Origin: Cryobacterium breve
Lineage (GTDB): Bacteria > Actinomycetota > Actinomycetes > Actinomycetales > Microbacteriaceae
Assembly (NCBI RefSeq): GCF_027594785.1
Contig: NZ_CP075584.1
Coordinates: forward strand, 682,001 to 746,000
Reading direction: 5' to 3'
DNA: 64,000 bases
The notes below the pieces were generated by a model that saw only the letters and a list, made by a program, of their open reading frames with translations, was not told the DNA's origin and ran no database searches. Both the position numbers and the translations under genes were made by a program. This document shows positions 1 through 8,270 of this stretch, piece by piece (positions within the stretch are counted from its first letter, which is position 1; each line of letters opens with the position of its first letter).

Positions 1-54
1 AATCGACTCAGAGTCGTCTTCGGACTTTCGGGGTGCGTCGTAATCGGTTGCCAT
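1..54 (-). CDS. DUF4193 family protein, N-terminal 18 residues only
   Basis: The reverse strand from 54 down to the window edge encodes MATDYDAPRKSEDDSESI. This is the characteristic opening of the small actinobacterial DUF4193 proteins (about 100 aa, with a cysteine pair near the C-terminus and no assigned function). The rest lies outside the window. An in-frame ATG two codons upstream (58-60) is possible, but family members usually begin at MATDYDAPRK. The gene is divergent from sepH, an arrangement common in Microbacteriaceae. The family call rests on the N-terminus alone. Confidence 0.7.
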   Translation of the reverse strand, partial: MATDYDAPRKSEDDSESI

Positions 55-85
55 GCCCATCCATTCATTTAATGCCGATTAACAA

Positions 86-143
86 AATCAGCGGGCACAG
101 TTTGCAACAATCCCGAAGGAATAGCAAACTCTCGCCGCTGATT
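86..143. promoter_or_regulatory. Two-part inverted repeat between DUF4193 and sepH
   Basis: AATCAGCGG (86-94) is matched by CCGCTGATT (135-143), and inside it GTTTGC (100-105) is matched by GCAAAC (124-129). Together they can form a 9+6 bp interrupted hairpin with an 18-nt loop. The heptamer GATTAAC also occurs as a direct repeat just outside each arm. It sits in the divergent promoter region, so it may be an operator or a transcript leader structure. The role is not known. Confidence 0.35.
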
Positions 144-249
144 AACTTCGGCTGAGTGGTCAACTTACGGCACGCCCGGCGTATTCCCCGGAATGAGGGG
201 CGTTTCATGACAGTGTTGGCGAATCAGTGATCGCGAGAGGGCTTTCGCC

Positions 250-1365
250 ATGCAGGATTTGAAGGTAATCGGAGTAGAGAACGGCGCGCTGCTGGCAGCG
301 AGCGAGGATGGTGACCGTTTTCGGATCCCCATCGACGAGGTTCTCCAGTCCCGGCTTCGCCAAACCCAGATAGAACACACCCCGAAAACGAAGCTGTCCC
401 CGCGGGACGTGCAGGCGCACATCCGTGCGGGCATGTCTGCGGAAGATGTCGCAGCGGTGACGGGTGCCCCGATCGACTTCGTGCGCCGTTTCGAGGGGCC
501 CGTCGTGGCCGAACGCGAGTACATCGTTTCGTGCGCCCTCGGCGTGCCCGTGCACACCGCGATCGAACCCGATCCAGGTGAGGGTTCCGCGACCTTCGGC
601 GGCGTGATCCGCGAGCGTCTCGCGTCCCTCGGCGCGACGGATGAGCGTTGGGCCAGCTGGAAGGAACCCGGCGCCGGCTGGATCGTCAAGCTCGCGTTCA
701 CGGCCGACGACATCGACCACGACGCGCGTTGGTCCTTCGAACCGAAGAAGAACGCTCTCTCCCCGCTCGGCAACGAGGCCATCGCCCTGTCCCAGCAAGG
801 CGAGCTCAAGGGCGCCCTCATCCCCCGTCTCCGGGCGGTCGGCGCGGAGACGAGCCCCGCCGACGTGTCCCGCTTCGACAGCGGCGCGTTCACGTTCAAG
901 GAATCGCTTCCGGACGAGCTCATGAACGACACCGCGCCGCAGCTGGATCCGATTCCCTATTCCCGGTCCGCCGGGACCACGGAGGCGGTCTCCAAGGCCG
1001 CGATCAAGCGGGCCGCAGAACCGCCCAAGAGCCTCAGCGAGACCGCCGACCTGCTCGAGTCCCTGCGTCGCCGTCGCGGCGAACGTGAAGCCGCGATCCT
1101 CGGCTCGAGTGCGCAGACCCCGGATCCCCGAACCGAAACGCCGGCACCCGGCGGCCCGCGGCTCATCGACGACCCTGCCCAGGCATCCGTCGCCGACACC
1201 CCGGTCGAGGCCCCGCGTACGGACCCGACCCGCAACGCCTGGGCCTCCCAGGCGGCCACCGGGCAGCCGCGCAACACCGGCAACCTGGGCAAGCGCGGGC
1301 GCGCCTCGATGCCGAGCTGGGACGAGATCGTCTTCGGCGCCCGCACCGACGACGACCTCGCCTGA
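250..1365 (+). CDS. sepH: SepH-type cell division regulator (DUF3071)
   Basis: The 371-aa protein opens with MQDLKVIGVENGALLAASED and continues through about residue 165 with the conserved DUF3071 block, including SPRDVQAHIRAGMSAEDVA, a helix-turn-helix-like segment. The rest is disordered and rich in Pro, Ala and Arg. SepH proteins of Streptomyces and Mycobacterium bind FtsZ and promote Z-ring assembly, so the expected site of action is the division septum. The ATG at 250 follows a GAGAGG sequence about 9 nt upstream. It is divergent from the DUF4193 gene. The family assignment is firm; the FtsZ role is inferred from characterised homologues. Confidence 0.88.
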   Translation: MQDLKVIGVENGALLAASEDGDRFRIPIDEVLQSRLRQTQIEHTPKTKLSPRDVQAHIRAGMSAEDVAAVTGAPIDFVRRFEGPVVAEREYIVSCALGVPVHTAIEPDPGEGSATFGGVIRERLASLGATDERWASWKEPGAGWIVKLAFTADDIDHDARWSFEPKKNALSPLGNEAIALSQQGELKGALIPRLRAVGAETSPADVSRFDSGAFTFKESLPDELMNDTAPQLDPIPYSRSAGTTEAVSKAAIKRAAEPPKSLSETADLLESLRRRRGEREAAILGSSAQTPDPRTETPAPGGPRLIDDPAQASVADTPVEAPRTDPTRNAWASQAATGQPRNTGNLGKRGRASMPSWDEIVFGARTDDDLA

Positions 1366-1379
1366 GCGGAACGCGCCCG

Positions 1380-1423
1380 TTTCGCCGTTTCGCGCCAGGC
1401 ATGCCTGGCGCGAAACGGCGAAA
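1380..1423. repeat. Perfect 44-bp palindrome after sepH
   Basis: Bases 1380-1401 are exactly complementary to 1402-1423, centred on GCATGC. The outer part reads TTTCGCCGTTTCGCG, and a related core is found in the hairpin at 32596-32648. It lies 15 nt after the sepH stop codon. It could act as a terminator, although no T-run follows, or be a dispersed extragenic palindrome. Confidence 0.8.
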
Positions 1424-1488
1424 ATGGTGCGCGCGGTCTGTGGGGAGCCCGCCGTGGAGCCCGTCTAGTATTCTGCCGACCCGCTTGT

Positions 1489-1514
1489 TATAGTTTTCTC
1501 GAACATACGTTCGA
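1489..1514 (+). promoter_or_regulatory. LexA (SOS) box over a -10 element
   Basis: TCGAACATACGTTCGA at 1499-1514 fits the actinobacterial/Gram-positive LexA consensus (CGAAC-N4-GTTCG). The symmetry extends outward to 1493-1520 (GTTTTC and GAAAAC flanks). A TATAGT hexamer at 1489-1494, a plausible -10, lies directly beside it, so bound LexA would block the promoter. The start codon at 1536 follows 21 nt later. The gene downstream should therefore be induced by DNA damage. Confidence 0.88.
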
Positions 1515-1535
1515 GAAAACGAGGCGAGGTGAGGT

Positions 1536-1838
1536 ATGGTGCCGATCGACGGGCAACGCCCTGAGCCCGTCACGGTCCTGACGGACAGCACGGGAGAGCC
1601 CAGCCGGATCGTGTGGCGCTCGCGACGGTTCCGGGTGACGGACACGCCGACCGCCCTCGTCGGCACGGCGGACTGGTGGCGCCCCTTCGCTCCGCACACC
1701 TTCGGTGTCGGGCATCCGCCACTCTGCATCGCCGGCTGGCGGTTCCAGGCGACATCGGAGGACGGCGAGACGCACGTCTTCGACGTGCAGCACGCGGCTG
1801 AGGACGACGACTGGGTGTTGCTCCGCACCTTCGACTGA
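1536..1838 (+). CDS. Small SOS-controlled protein, DUF6504-like
   Basis: A 100-aa protein with a VWRSRRFRVTD segment followed by a Trp-rich stretch (TADWWRPF) and IAGWRFQATSEDGETHVFDV. This pattern resembles DUF6504, small proteins often found beside the mutasome genes imuA-imuB-dnaE2 in actinobacteria; recognition is from memory of the pattern only. The LexA box immediately upstream supports a DNA-damage role. Here it stands alone: neither neighbour is an imuA, imuB or dnaE2 homologue. The ATG at 1536 lies behind a purine-rich GAGGCGAGGTGAGG sequence. The molecular function is unknown. Confidence 0.65.
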   Translation: MVPIDGQRPEPVTVLTDSTGEPSRIVWRSRRFRVTDTPTALVGTADWWRPFAPHTFGVGHPPLCIAGWRFQATSEDGETHVFDVQHAAEDDDWVLLRTFD

Positions 1839-1870
1839 CCAGCGGCTTCGAGAGTGTCCCCGCTCCGCGT

Positions 1871-1876
1871 CATACT
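1871..1876 (+). promoter_or_regulatory. -10 element for a leaderless transcript
   Basis: CATACT ends 7 nt before the ATG at 1883, and there is no Shine-Dalgarno sequence in the gap. The expected transcription start therefore coincides with the start codon. Confidence 0.5.
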
Positions 1877-1882
1877 GGCCGC

Positions 1883-3056
1883 ATGCCCCCGCACGCCTCC
1901 CGTTCCGACGTCCTCCGCCTCCGCCTGGTGAGCCACGGACTCTCCGCGCCCGCCCCAGAAAGCACTGCGCTCACCGGCCCACTCGCCGTGGTCGAGCGGA
2001 TGCTCGCGGTCCAGGCCCAGGATCTCCCCGCGGCCACCTGGGCGCTCGGGGTGCGCTCCCCCGGCACCGTCGCCGCAGACGTCACAGCCGCCCTTGACGC
2101 CGGGTCGATCGTGCGCTCGTATCCGATGCGTGGCACCCTGCACCTGGTCCCCGCGACCGACGTCCGGTGGATGCTGGACCTCACCGCCACGAGGGTGGTC
2201 GCCTCGATGGCCACGCGGCAGCGACAGCTCGGGCTCGACGACACCATCATCGCCGCCGCCGCGGAGGTGGCCGCCGGCCTCCTCTCCGGCGGCAGACACC
2301 TCAGCCGTAACCCGTTCCTCGCCGGGCTGCGGTCGGCCGGAATCGACCCGGACGGACAGCGCGGCTATCACCTGATCGTGTCCCTCGCGCTCGCGGGGCT
2401 CGTGGTGTGGGGTCCCCACCAGGACGGCCAGCCTGCCCTTGCCCTGCTCGACGAGTGGGCACCCGAGCAGCGCCGCCTGGACCGTGCAGAGGGCCTCGCG
2501 GAATTCCTGGTGCGCTACCTCGACGGCCACGGGCCCGCCTCCCTGCGTGACTTCGCCTCGTGGTCGCAGGCTCCCGGTCACGGACGCCCGCGTTGCCCTC
2601 GCGGAGGCCGGCGACCGGCTGGAGGAACTCGAGGTGGACGGCGAGACCCTGCTCCTGCCCGCGGCGCTGGAACGCGGCACCCTCGGCTCACGGCCGGCAC
2701 AGCGCACCCCCGTGCTGGCGCTGCCCGGCTTCGACGAGTACCTGCTCGGCTACCGCGACAGGTCGTACGTCGTGGACGACGCCGATTTCCCGCGGGTCGT
2801 CCCCGGTCTCAACGGGATCTTCCTGCCGCTCATCGTCGCGGACGGGCGCGTGATCGGCACCTGGCGGAAGGAAACGACGCACACGAGGGCGAACGGAACG
2901 ACCGTCGCGGTCGAAGCAGCGCCGTTCGGGACCCTCACCGCACGGCGATCGACCGGCTTCGGCCGGGCGATCCGGGACTATTCACGCTTCACCGGGATTC
3001 CCGCGACGATAAGACCCTCCCTTGCTCCGTCCGTCGAAGCGGGCACGATATCCTGA
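1883..3056 (+). CDS. Winged-helix DNA-binding domain protein (frameshift near 2570)
   Basis: The first part (VQAQDLPAATWALGVRS, then MRGTLHLVPATDVRWML) and the last part (LALPGFDEYLLGYRDRSYVV, VVPGLNGIFLPLIVADGRVI) are typical of the actinobacterial winged-helix DNA-binding domain family of about 370-390 aa, related to the E. coli YcaQ group. Their function in actinobacteria is mostly unassigned; YcaQ relatives are DNA interstrand crosslink glycosylases. The two parts are in different frames. Removing one base from CAGGCTC at 2567-2573 restores WSQLPVTDARVALAEAG and gives one 390-aa product. The sequence CAGCTC/GAGCTG is the recurrent error site of this window, so the gene is probably intact in the organism. 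The start appears leaderless. Confidence 0.75.
3049..3054 (+). promoter_or_regulatory. -10 element for a leaderless transcript
   Basis: TATCCT ends 7 nt before the GTG at 3061, with no ribosome-binding site between. It overlaps the end of the preceding gene. Confidence 0.45.
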
Positions 3057-3060
3057 ACGG

Positions 3061-4100
3061 GTGAGAATATCGGCCCGCGTTCGATCCTCGAGCCGGATTC
3101 CGTTGCTCCAGGCTGTGAAGACCTCACTCGCCGTCATGCTCGGCTGGGTGCTGTCCCAGGGCCTCCTGCACACGGGAGCCTCCCGATCTTCGCGGCGATC
3201 GCAGCGCTTCTCGTTGTGCAGCCGAACATCAACCAGACCCTCGGCCGGGCGATCGAGCGTAGCCTCGGCGTCGTCGGCGGGGTGCTCGTCGCCTACGGAG
3301 TCGGCGTCGCGTTCGGCAAGTCGAGTTGGATCGTGCTGCTCGCGATCGTGTTCTGCATCCTGCTCGCCTGGGCGCTCCGCCTGGCCCCGAGCTCGGCGAG
3401 CCAGATTCCGATCAGCGCCATGATGGTGCTCTCCATTGGGGCGACGACACCGGAATACGCCAGGGACCGCATCATCGAGACGATGATCGGCGCTGCGGCA
3501 GCACTTTTCGTCAACGCGCTCATCGTGCCGCCGGTGTTGCTCGCGCCCGCGCACGACACGGTCATCCGCCTCGCCCGGGAGGTCGCAGACACCCTGGACC
3601 GCATCGTCGACGCGCTGCGCTTCCCGCAGACGCAGACCCAGATCGAGGAAATGATGATCAAGGCACGGCTGCTGCGGCCGATGCTGAACAAGGCGGAGAA
3701 GGCGCTCAAGTCCGCGGAGGAGAGCCTGACTCTGAATCCGCGCCATACGACGAATCGACGCCTGCTCGACGTCGATGAGGAGTTCTACAACCGGCTGACC
3801 TCTCTCGTGACCCGTACGATCGGCATGACCAGGTCGCTCAGGGACCACTACGACCATTCCCTGCACCTCGAGCCGACCGTGCTGGCGATCACCGTCGAGC
3901 TCAGCCGATCAGCGCACGACCTCCGGCTCCTCGCCGCAGAGGCCGACTATCCCGACCGGGATCATCTGCCCGTCGCGGTGGAACCGCCGGCCCTCACCGA
4001 ACCGCTCCTGATCATGACGCCGCATCCGCAGCACTGGATCCTGATCGGTTCGCTCATGGAGGACCTACGCAGGGTTCGCGAAGAGATCAAGGGCGAGTAG
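3061..4100 (+). CDS. FUSC-family membrane protein (frameshift near 3182)
   Basis: An integral membrane protein of the FUSC (fusaric acid resistance-like/aromatic acid exporter) type. Hydrophobic segments include SLAVMLGWVLSQGLL, PIFAAIAALLVVQP, VVGGVLVAYGVGVAFG and IVLLAIVFCILLAWAL, followed by a cytoplasmic helical half with charged heptads (residues about 160-346). The phrase IFAAIAALLVVQPNINQTLGRA is the family hallmark. The start and the rest are in different frames: adding one C to the CCC at 3182-3184 gives GASPIFAAIAALL and a 346-aa product. This is the opposite type of error from the GAGCTG insertions. The GTG at 3061 has a -10 hexamer exactly 7 nt away. The substrate is unknown. Confidence 0.75.
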
Positions 4101-4108
4101 CGGCTCAA

Positions 4109-4140
4109 AAAAGGGGCCCCACCGAAGTGGGACCCCTTTT
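4109..4140. terminator. Bidirectional intrinsic terminator
   Basis: A 14-bp stem (one mismatch) with a CGAA loop, flanked by A-runs on the left and T-runs on the right. It separates the convergent FUSC and YceI genes and should stop transcription from both sides. Confidence 0.9.
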
Positions 4141-4155
4141 CACGAACCGGGAAGA

Positions 4156-4719
4156 CTACGCCTGGTTGAGGACGGCCTGCAGTTCGATCGTGATGGTGAC
4201 CTTGTCACCGAGGAGGAAGCCGCCGGTCTCAAGTGCCGCGTTGTAGTTGAGGCCGAAGTCGGCGCGGGTGATCTCGGCCTTGGCCGTTGCACCGGCCTTG
4301 TAGTTGCCGTACGGGTCGGTGCCGAAGCCGCCGAACTCGAAGTCGAAGGTGACGGGCTTGGTGACGCCCTTGATCGTGAGGTTGCCGTCGACGAGGAACT
4401 CGCCCTTGACTTCACGAACACCGGTGGAGACGAAGTCGATCGTCGGGTAGGTCTCGGCCTCGAAGAAATCGCCGGTACGGAGGTGGCCGTCGCGGTTGGC
4501 TTCGTTGGTGTTGATCGAAGCGACGTCTGCCGAGGCGGTGACGACGGAGTCGAGGGGGTTCTCGCCGGTGACGAAGGTCGCTGCGAAGCTGTCGAACGTG
4601 CCCTTGACCTTGCTGATCATGATGTGGCGGATGCTGAAGCCGACCTCGGAGTGGGTCGGGTCGATGGTCCAGGTTCCGGCCTTGTAGCCCGGGATGGTCG
4701 TCGCGGTGGTTTCGGTCAT
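4156..4719 (-). CDS. YceI-family lipid-binding-type protein
   Basis: A 187-aa YceI-domain protein: GTWTIDPTHSEVGFSIRHIM at the start, then VKGTFDSF, DGHLRTGDFFEAETYPTIDF, GNLTIKGVTKPVTFDFEF and RADFGLNYN, all family signatures. YceI proteins form a lipocalin-like barrel that binds isoprenoid chains. This one has no signal peptide, as is usual in actinobacteria, so it is probably cytoplasmic. The ATG at 4719 follows GAGGAG with 6-nt spacing. The physiological role in actinobacteria is uncertain; stress induction is often reported for the family. Confidence 0.9.
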   Translation of the reverse strand: MTETTATTIPGYKAGTWTIDPTHSEVGFSIRHIMISKVKGTFDSFAATFVTGENPLDSVVTASADVASINTNEANRDGHLRTGDFFEAETYPTIDFVSTGVREVKGEFLVDGNLTIKGVTKPVTFDFEFGGFGTDPYGNYKAGATAKAEITRADFGLNYNAALETGGFLLGDKVTITIELQAVLNQA

Positions 4720-4833
4720 GATGCTCCTCAAGTCTGCGTGACGGATGGATCGCCGCCCTCGGATACATGCAAGCGCATAGAGAGCGGGTTTATTCCGGAT
4801 CGGGGAGAAACTTCCGAAATACTTTCGCCGGAC

Positions 4834-4839
4834 TACACT
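4834..4839 (+). promoter_or_regulatory. Putative -10 element for the MpaB-type gene
   Basis: TACACT at 4834-4839 would start transcription near 4846. It leaves a short leader with AGGGGAAG about 7 nt before the ATG at 4864, which supports that start codon. Confidence 0.4.
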
Positions 4840-4863
4840 CGGCCTTCACAGGGGAAGCCGGTC

Positions 4864-5655
4864 ATGCTGCAGCTTCGGGACATCGCGGGCGAGGCCGTCA
4901 TGCTGCTCGCGGGCGGCCGCTCCATCCTGCTCCAGCTCGCGGATCCGGCGATCGGGCACGGCGTCGCCCACCACAGCGATTTCGAGAACCGGCCCCTCGA
5001 CCGGCTGGCCGGCACCCTGAGCTACGCCTATGCCGTGACCTGCGGCACTCCCGATCAGGCAAGGACCGCGGTCCGGAGGGTGAACCGAGCCCACGTTCCC
5101 GTCGTCGGCGCGGCGGCGGGCGGAGCGCCCGCATACAACGCCTTCACGCCCGAGCTGCAGCTCTGGGTCGCTGCGACGCTCTACGACTCGGCGATCGGCA
5201 TGTACGAGCAGGTGTTCGGTGCCTTCGACGAGACCACCGCCGAGTCCCTGTACCGGGAGTACGCGGTGCTCGGCACGGCGCTCCAGGTCCCGGAAGCGCT
5301 GTGGCCGCGCGATCGGGCGGCCTTCGCGGTGTACTGGCAGCGGAGGATCGAGGGACTCCGGACGGACGAGACCACGCGGGAGGTCGCGAGGCGGCTCCTG
5401 TACCCCAACGGTGGGCCGTTCCTGCTGCGCCTGGTGATGCCCCTGGCCCGGCTGGTCACCGTTGGCCTGCTTCCTCCCGCCGTGCGCGACCTGTTCGGGC
5501 TGTCCTGGTCCCCCCGCCGGCAGCGTCGCTTCGACCGGATGCTGCGCCTCACGACCCGGCTCTACCCGCTGCTCCCCCGGCGCGTCCGGCACTGGCCGCG
5601 CGACCACTACCTCGGCTCCCCCGGCGGGTCGTCTGTCCCGGTTCGCGTTCGCTGA
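4864..5655 (+). CDS. Oxygenase MpaB family protein (DUF2236)
   Basis: A 263-aa protein with the DUF2236 N-terminal pattern EAVMLLAGGRSILLQLADPAIGHGVAHHSDF, then NRAHVPVVG, YNAFTPELQLWVAATLYDSA (the His/heme-region helices of the family) and YREYAVLGTALQVPEALWPRD. Members include latex-clearing-type and MpaB heme oxygenases that act on unsaturated lipids or polyisoprenoids. The substrate cannot be told here. The ATG at 4864 lies behind AGGGGAAG. The next gene, DUF2252, is only 42 nt downstream but has its own leaderless-type promoter. Confidence 0.8.
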   Translation: MLQLRDIAGEAVMLLAGGRSILLQLADPAIGHGVAHHSDFENRPLDRLAGTLSYAYAVTCGTPDQARTAVRRVNRAHVPVVGAAAGGAPAYNAFTPELQLWVAATLYDSAIGMYEQVFGAFDETTAESLYREYAVLGTALQVPEALWPRDRAAFAVYWQRRIEGLRTDETTREVARRLLYPNGGPFLLRLVMPLARLVTVGLLPPAVRDLFGLSWSPRRQRRFDRMLRLTTRLYPLLPRRVRHWPRDHYLGSPGGSSVPVRVR

Positions 5656-5685
5656 ACCGGACCCCGCGTCCCCCGTGCCGAGCGA

Positions 5686-5691
5686 TACACT
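5686..5691 (+). promoter_or_regulatory. -10 element for a leaderless transcript
   Basis: TACACT ends 7 nt before the ATG at 5698. The intervening CTCGCC carries no ribosome-binding site. Confidence 0.55.
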
Positions 5692-5697
5692 CTCGCC

Positions 5698-7080
5698 ATG
5701 GACAGCATGACGGACACCGTTCGCCCCACCACAGTGCAGCACGAAGAGCTCGGCCGTGCCGCGCGGCGGCGGCTGCCGCGCTCGTCGCTCGCCGCCTGGG
5801 AGGCCCCGGCCGATCGCGCGGATCCGGTCGGCCTGCTGCTGGGCCAGGCTGAGACGAGGGACCCGTCCCTGATCCCGCTGCGCCACGCGCGGATGGGCGT
5901 TTCGCCGTTCACGTTCTTTCGGGGAACCGCCCTCGTGATGGCGCGGGACCTCGCCGCACTGCCAGACACCGGCCTCGAAACCCAGCTGTGCGGCGACGCG
6001 CACCTGTCCAACTTCGGTCTGTTCGCGAGCGAGGACCGCCGTGTCGTCTTCGACGTCAACGATTTCGACGAGACCTGGCGCGGACCCTTCGAGTGGGACG
6101 TGAAGCGCCTGGCAACCTCGTTCGTCCTCGCGGCGGCGGATGCCGGACTGCCGGCCGACGTCGGCAGGGCGGCTGCCCTCGAGGCCGCGCGCAGCTATCG
6201 CAGCACGATCGAGGACTATGCGAGCATGCCCATCATGCGGGTCTGGTACGACCGGATGGAGTCGAGCCACGTGGAGGCCATCATCTCCGCGTCGACGGGC
6301 AAGACCGGTCGCCGGGCGGTCAGGGACAGCGTCGCCAAGGCGGAGACCCGCGACACGTGGTCCGTCGTCCGCAAGCTCACCCGCGTGGTGGACGGGCACC
6401 GGCAGTTCCTCGACCAGCCACCCCTGCTGACGAGGATCCCGCTCGCCGGCTCGACGGCCGAGATCGTCGAGACGACCTTCGCCGCCTATCGCGAGTCGCT
6501 CAACGACAGTCGCAGGCGCCTGCTCGACCGATTCCACATCATCGACTTCGCCCACAAGGTCGTCGGGGTCGGCAGCGTCGGCCTGTATTCCTGGGTCGCC
6601 CTCCTCGAAGGGATCGGACCTGACGATGTGCTCGTGCTCCAGCTCAAGGAGGCCCAGCGGTCCGTGATCGATCGGAGCGACTCCGAGCCTGGGTCGCCCG
6701 GTGGGCCCTCCCACGCCGGCCAGCGCGTCGTCGAGGGCCAGCGGCTGATGCAGGCCTCCGGAGACGTGTTCCTCGGCTGGGCGACGACCCCGCTCGGCGG
6801 GCAGTACTACGGGCGTCAGCTGCGGGACATGAAGTGGTCGCCGGACCCTGCGACGTTCACCGCGGCCGGGCTCCTCGCCTATGCCCGGCTGACCGGAACG
6901 ACGCTCGCCCGGGCCCACGCACGCTCGGGCGACCCGGTGCCCATCGCCGCATACCTGGGCCTGAGCGGCAAGGCCGACCGGGCGTTGGCCGACTTCGCGG
7001 TCGCATACGCCGAGCAGGCGACGAGGGACTATTCCGGTTTCGTCGCAGCGATCAGGTCGGGGCGCCTCCTCAGCGCCTAG
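5698..7080 (+). CDS. DUF2252 domain-containing protein
   Basis: A 460-aa protein spanning the whole DUF2252 family. Diagnostic segments are MGVSPFTFFRGTA, then LCGDAHLSNFGLFASEDRRV followed by FDVNDFDET, RGPFEWDVKRLATSF, KVVGVGSVG and the late GDVFLGW and YYGRQLRDMK. The GDxHLxNFG and DxNDFDE motifs are reminiscent of aminoglycoside-kinase-like catalytic loops, so a kinase-like fold is plausible, but no reaction is established. The product is soluble. The start is supported by the -10 at exactly leaderless spacing. Confidence 0.88.
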   Translation: MDSMTDTVRPTTVQHEELGRAARRRLPRSSLAAWEAPADRADPVGLLLGQAETRDPSLIPLRHARMGVSPFTFFRGTALVMARDLAALPDTGLETQLCGDAHLSNFGLFASEDRRVVFDVNDFDETWRGPFEWDVKRLATSFVLAAADAGLPADVGRAAALEAARSYRSTIEDYASMPIMRVWYDRMESSHVEAIISASTGKTGRRAVRDSVAKAETRDTWSVVRKLTRVVDGHRQFLDQPPLLTRIPLAGSTAEIVETTFAAYRESLNDSRRRLLDRFHIIDFAHKVVGVGSVGLYSWVALLEGIGPDDVLVLQLKEAQRSVIDRSDSEPGSPGGPSHAGQRVVEGQRLMQASGDVFLGWATTPLGGQYYGRQLRDMKWSPDPATFTAAGLLAYARLTGTTLARAHARSGDPVPIAAYLGLSGKADRALADFAVAYAEQATRDYSGFVAAIRSGRLLSA

Positions 7081-7107
7081 AAGACCGGGCCTGGAAGACA
7101 GTGCAGC

Positions 7108-7644
7108 CTAGAAGAAGCCGTCCGGCGTGCCCGCTGCCTTGGTGACCTCGTCGGTGCCGATGTGTGCGGCGGTGAGCTTGGCCATCGCCACGCGGAGTCC
7201 CGATTCCATCTGGGCCGCCCAGACCTCGGTCTCCCGGCTTGAAGCATCCGCGACGTCGGCCCGCTTGATCGCGGTTTCCTTCTCGGCGCGCTCGTTCTTG
7301 ACCTGCTGGATGCTCAGGGTGATTCCGTAGTACGCCGCGACCATCGACGCGATCGGGGTCGCGAAGACGGCGAGGGCGTTGATGCTCTCGCTCGAGACGC
7401 CGACGAGGATCATCACGACGAACGCGAGTCCGAGCATCCCGATGGCGGTCAGCACGACGAGCGCCGTGCGGGACGCGCCGCTGCCGCTTGCCGAAACGGC
7501 GGGGGCGGGCCGCGGCTGCTTCTCCGGCGGGGCCGAGATGGCCCGGGACCCGGTCTCCGTCCCGACGACCGGGGTCACGGCCGTGTTGTCCCCCGTGTTG
7601 TACGGTGTGGTGCGGTTGAAGTTCTCTGTCGGAAAGTCAGTCAT
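7108..7644 (-). CDS. Membrane protein of unknown function
   Basis: A 178-aa protein not matching any family I recognise. Residues 1-55 are polar and Pro/Thr-rich. Two membrane spans follow at about 60-82 (ALVVLTAIGMLGLAFVVMIL) and 90-112 (ALAVFATPIASMVAAYYGIT). The last 65 residues are charged and helical (QQVKNERAEKETAIKRADVA), possibly a short coiled coil. The ATG at 7644 has GGAG upstream. It lies downstream of the trehalose operon, separated by 110 nt, in the same direction. No function can be assigned. Confidence 0.6.
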   Translation of the reverse strand: MTDFPTENFNRTTPYNTGDNTAVTPVVGTETGSRAISAPPEKQPRPAPAVSASGSGASRTALVVLTAIGMLGLAFVVMILVGVSSESINALAVFATPIASMVAAYYGITLSIQQVKNERAEKETAIKRADVADASSRETEVWAAQMESGLRVAMAKLTAAHIGTDEVTKAAGTPDGFF

Positions 7645-7754
7645 GGTGGTACTCCGTCATCCCTGTGGTTTCGGCACGTGTGTGGTTTCGGCGCGTCTGT
7701 GTTTTTCTGAAGCGCCGTGTGGGTCTGAAGCTGCGGGCAGCCGCCCGATCCGGC

Positions 7755-8270
7755 TCAGTCGGCCTGGCCGGACGCGTCCTGCGGGCCAGGCACCTCGTCC
7801 GCTGCATCGAGGAAGACCCTTTTGTACGAGCGGCCGTCCGGCAGCTCGATGGTCTGGCTGGCCAGTTTACCCCGGCTCACCCGGAGGTAGACGGCCTGGA
7901 CGGTGAGACCGAGTCTCGTCGCCGCCTCGGCGACCGAGTATCCGGGCAGTTCGGTCGGCACGGAACTCGGACGGGCCGATCGCTTCCGGCCGGCCTCGAG
8001 GCGGGCTGCGATCTCGGAGTCCGACCCGCTCCAGCGCCATCTGGCCGCCGGTGGCTTCAGCCCGGCAGCCTCCGCGATGGCCTCCCAGCCCGTACCGGCG
8101 GCGAGGGCGTCCCGCACCGCTGCGAGGGTCGCCGGGTCGGCATCGAGAGCGAGCAGCAGCCGCCGGATGCCGCGCACGCGGTCGAGCGGGTCCGCTGCGA
8201 CGTCAAGGGCCGCGAGTGCGGCCAGGGCCGTTCCGGTCTCCTCGGACAGGAAGCGGCCAGCACTGCTCAC
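7755..8270 (-). CDS. Helix-turn-helix protein coupled to the trehalose operon
   Basis: A 171-aa soluble protein beginning at a GTG (8270) that overlaps the treZ stop codon as GTGA, so it is translationally coupled to treZ. The N-terminal half is helical ([40 protein letters not shown], itself HTH-like). The second half carries a MerR/excisionase-like [23 protein letters not shown], then a wing-like [20 protein letters not shown]. It looks like a DNA-binding protein and, by position, may regulate trehalose synthesis. No named family was recognised. The coupling is seen directly; the regulatory role is inference. Confidence 0.6.
   Translation of the reverse strand: MSSAGRFLSEETGTALAALAALDVAADPLDRVRGIRRLLLALDADPATLAAVRDALAAGTGWEAIAEAAGLKPPAARWRWSGSDSEIAARLEAGRKRSARPSSVPTELPGYSVAEAATRLGLTVQAVYLRVSRGKLASQTIELPDGRSYKRVFLDAADEVPGPQDASGQAD

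Noticed and set aside
1163-2707. Long antisense reading frames, for example opposite the 1.2-2.7 kb, 4.8-6.9 kb and 12.5-15 kb genes
   Set aside because: They are shadows of real genes in GC-rich DNA. They lack family features and have Arg/Pro/Gly-biased composition.
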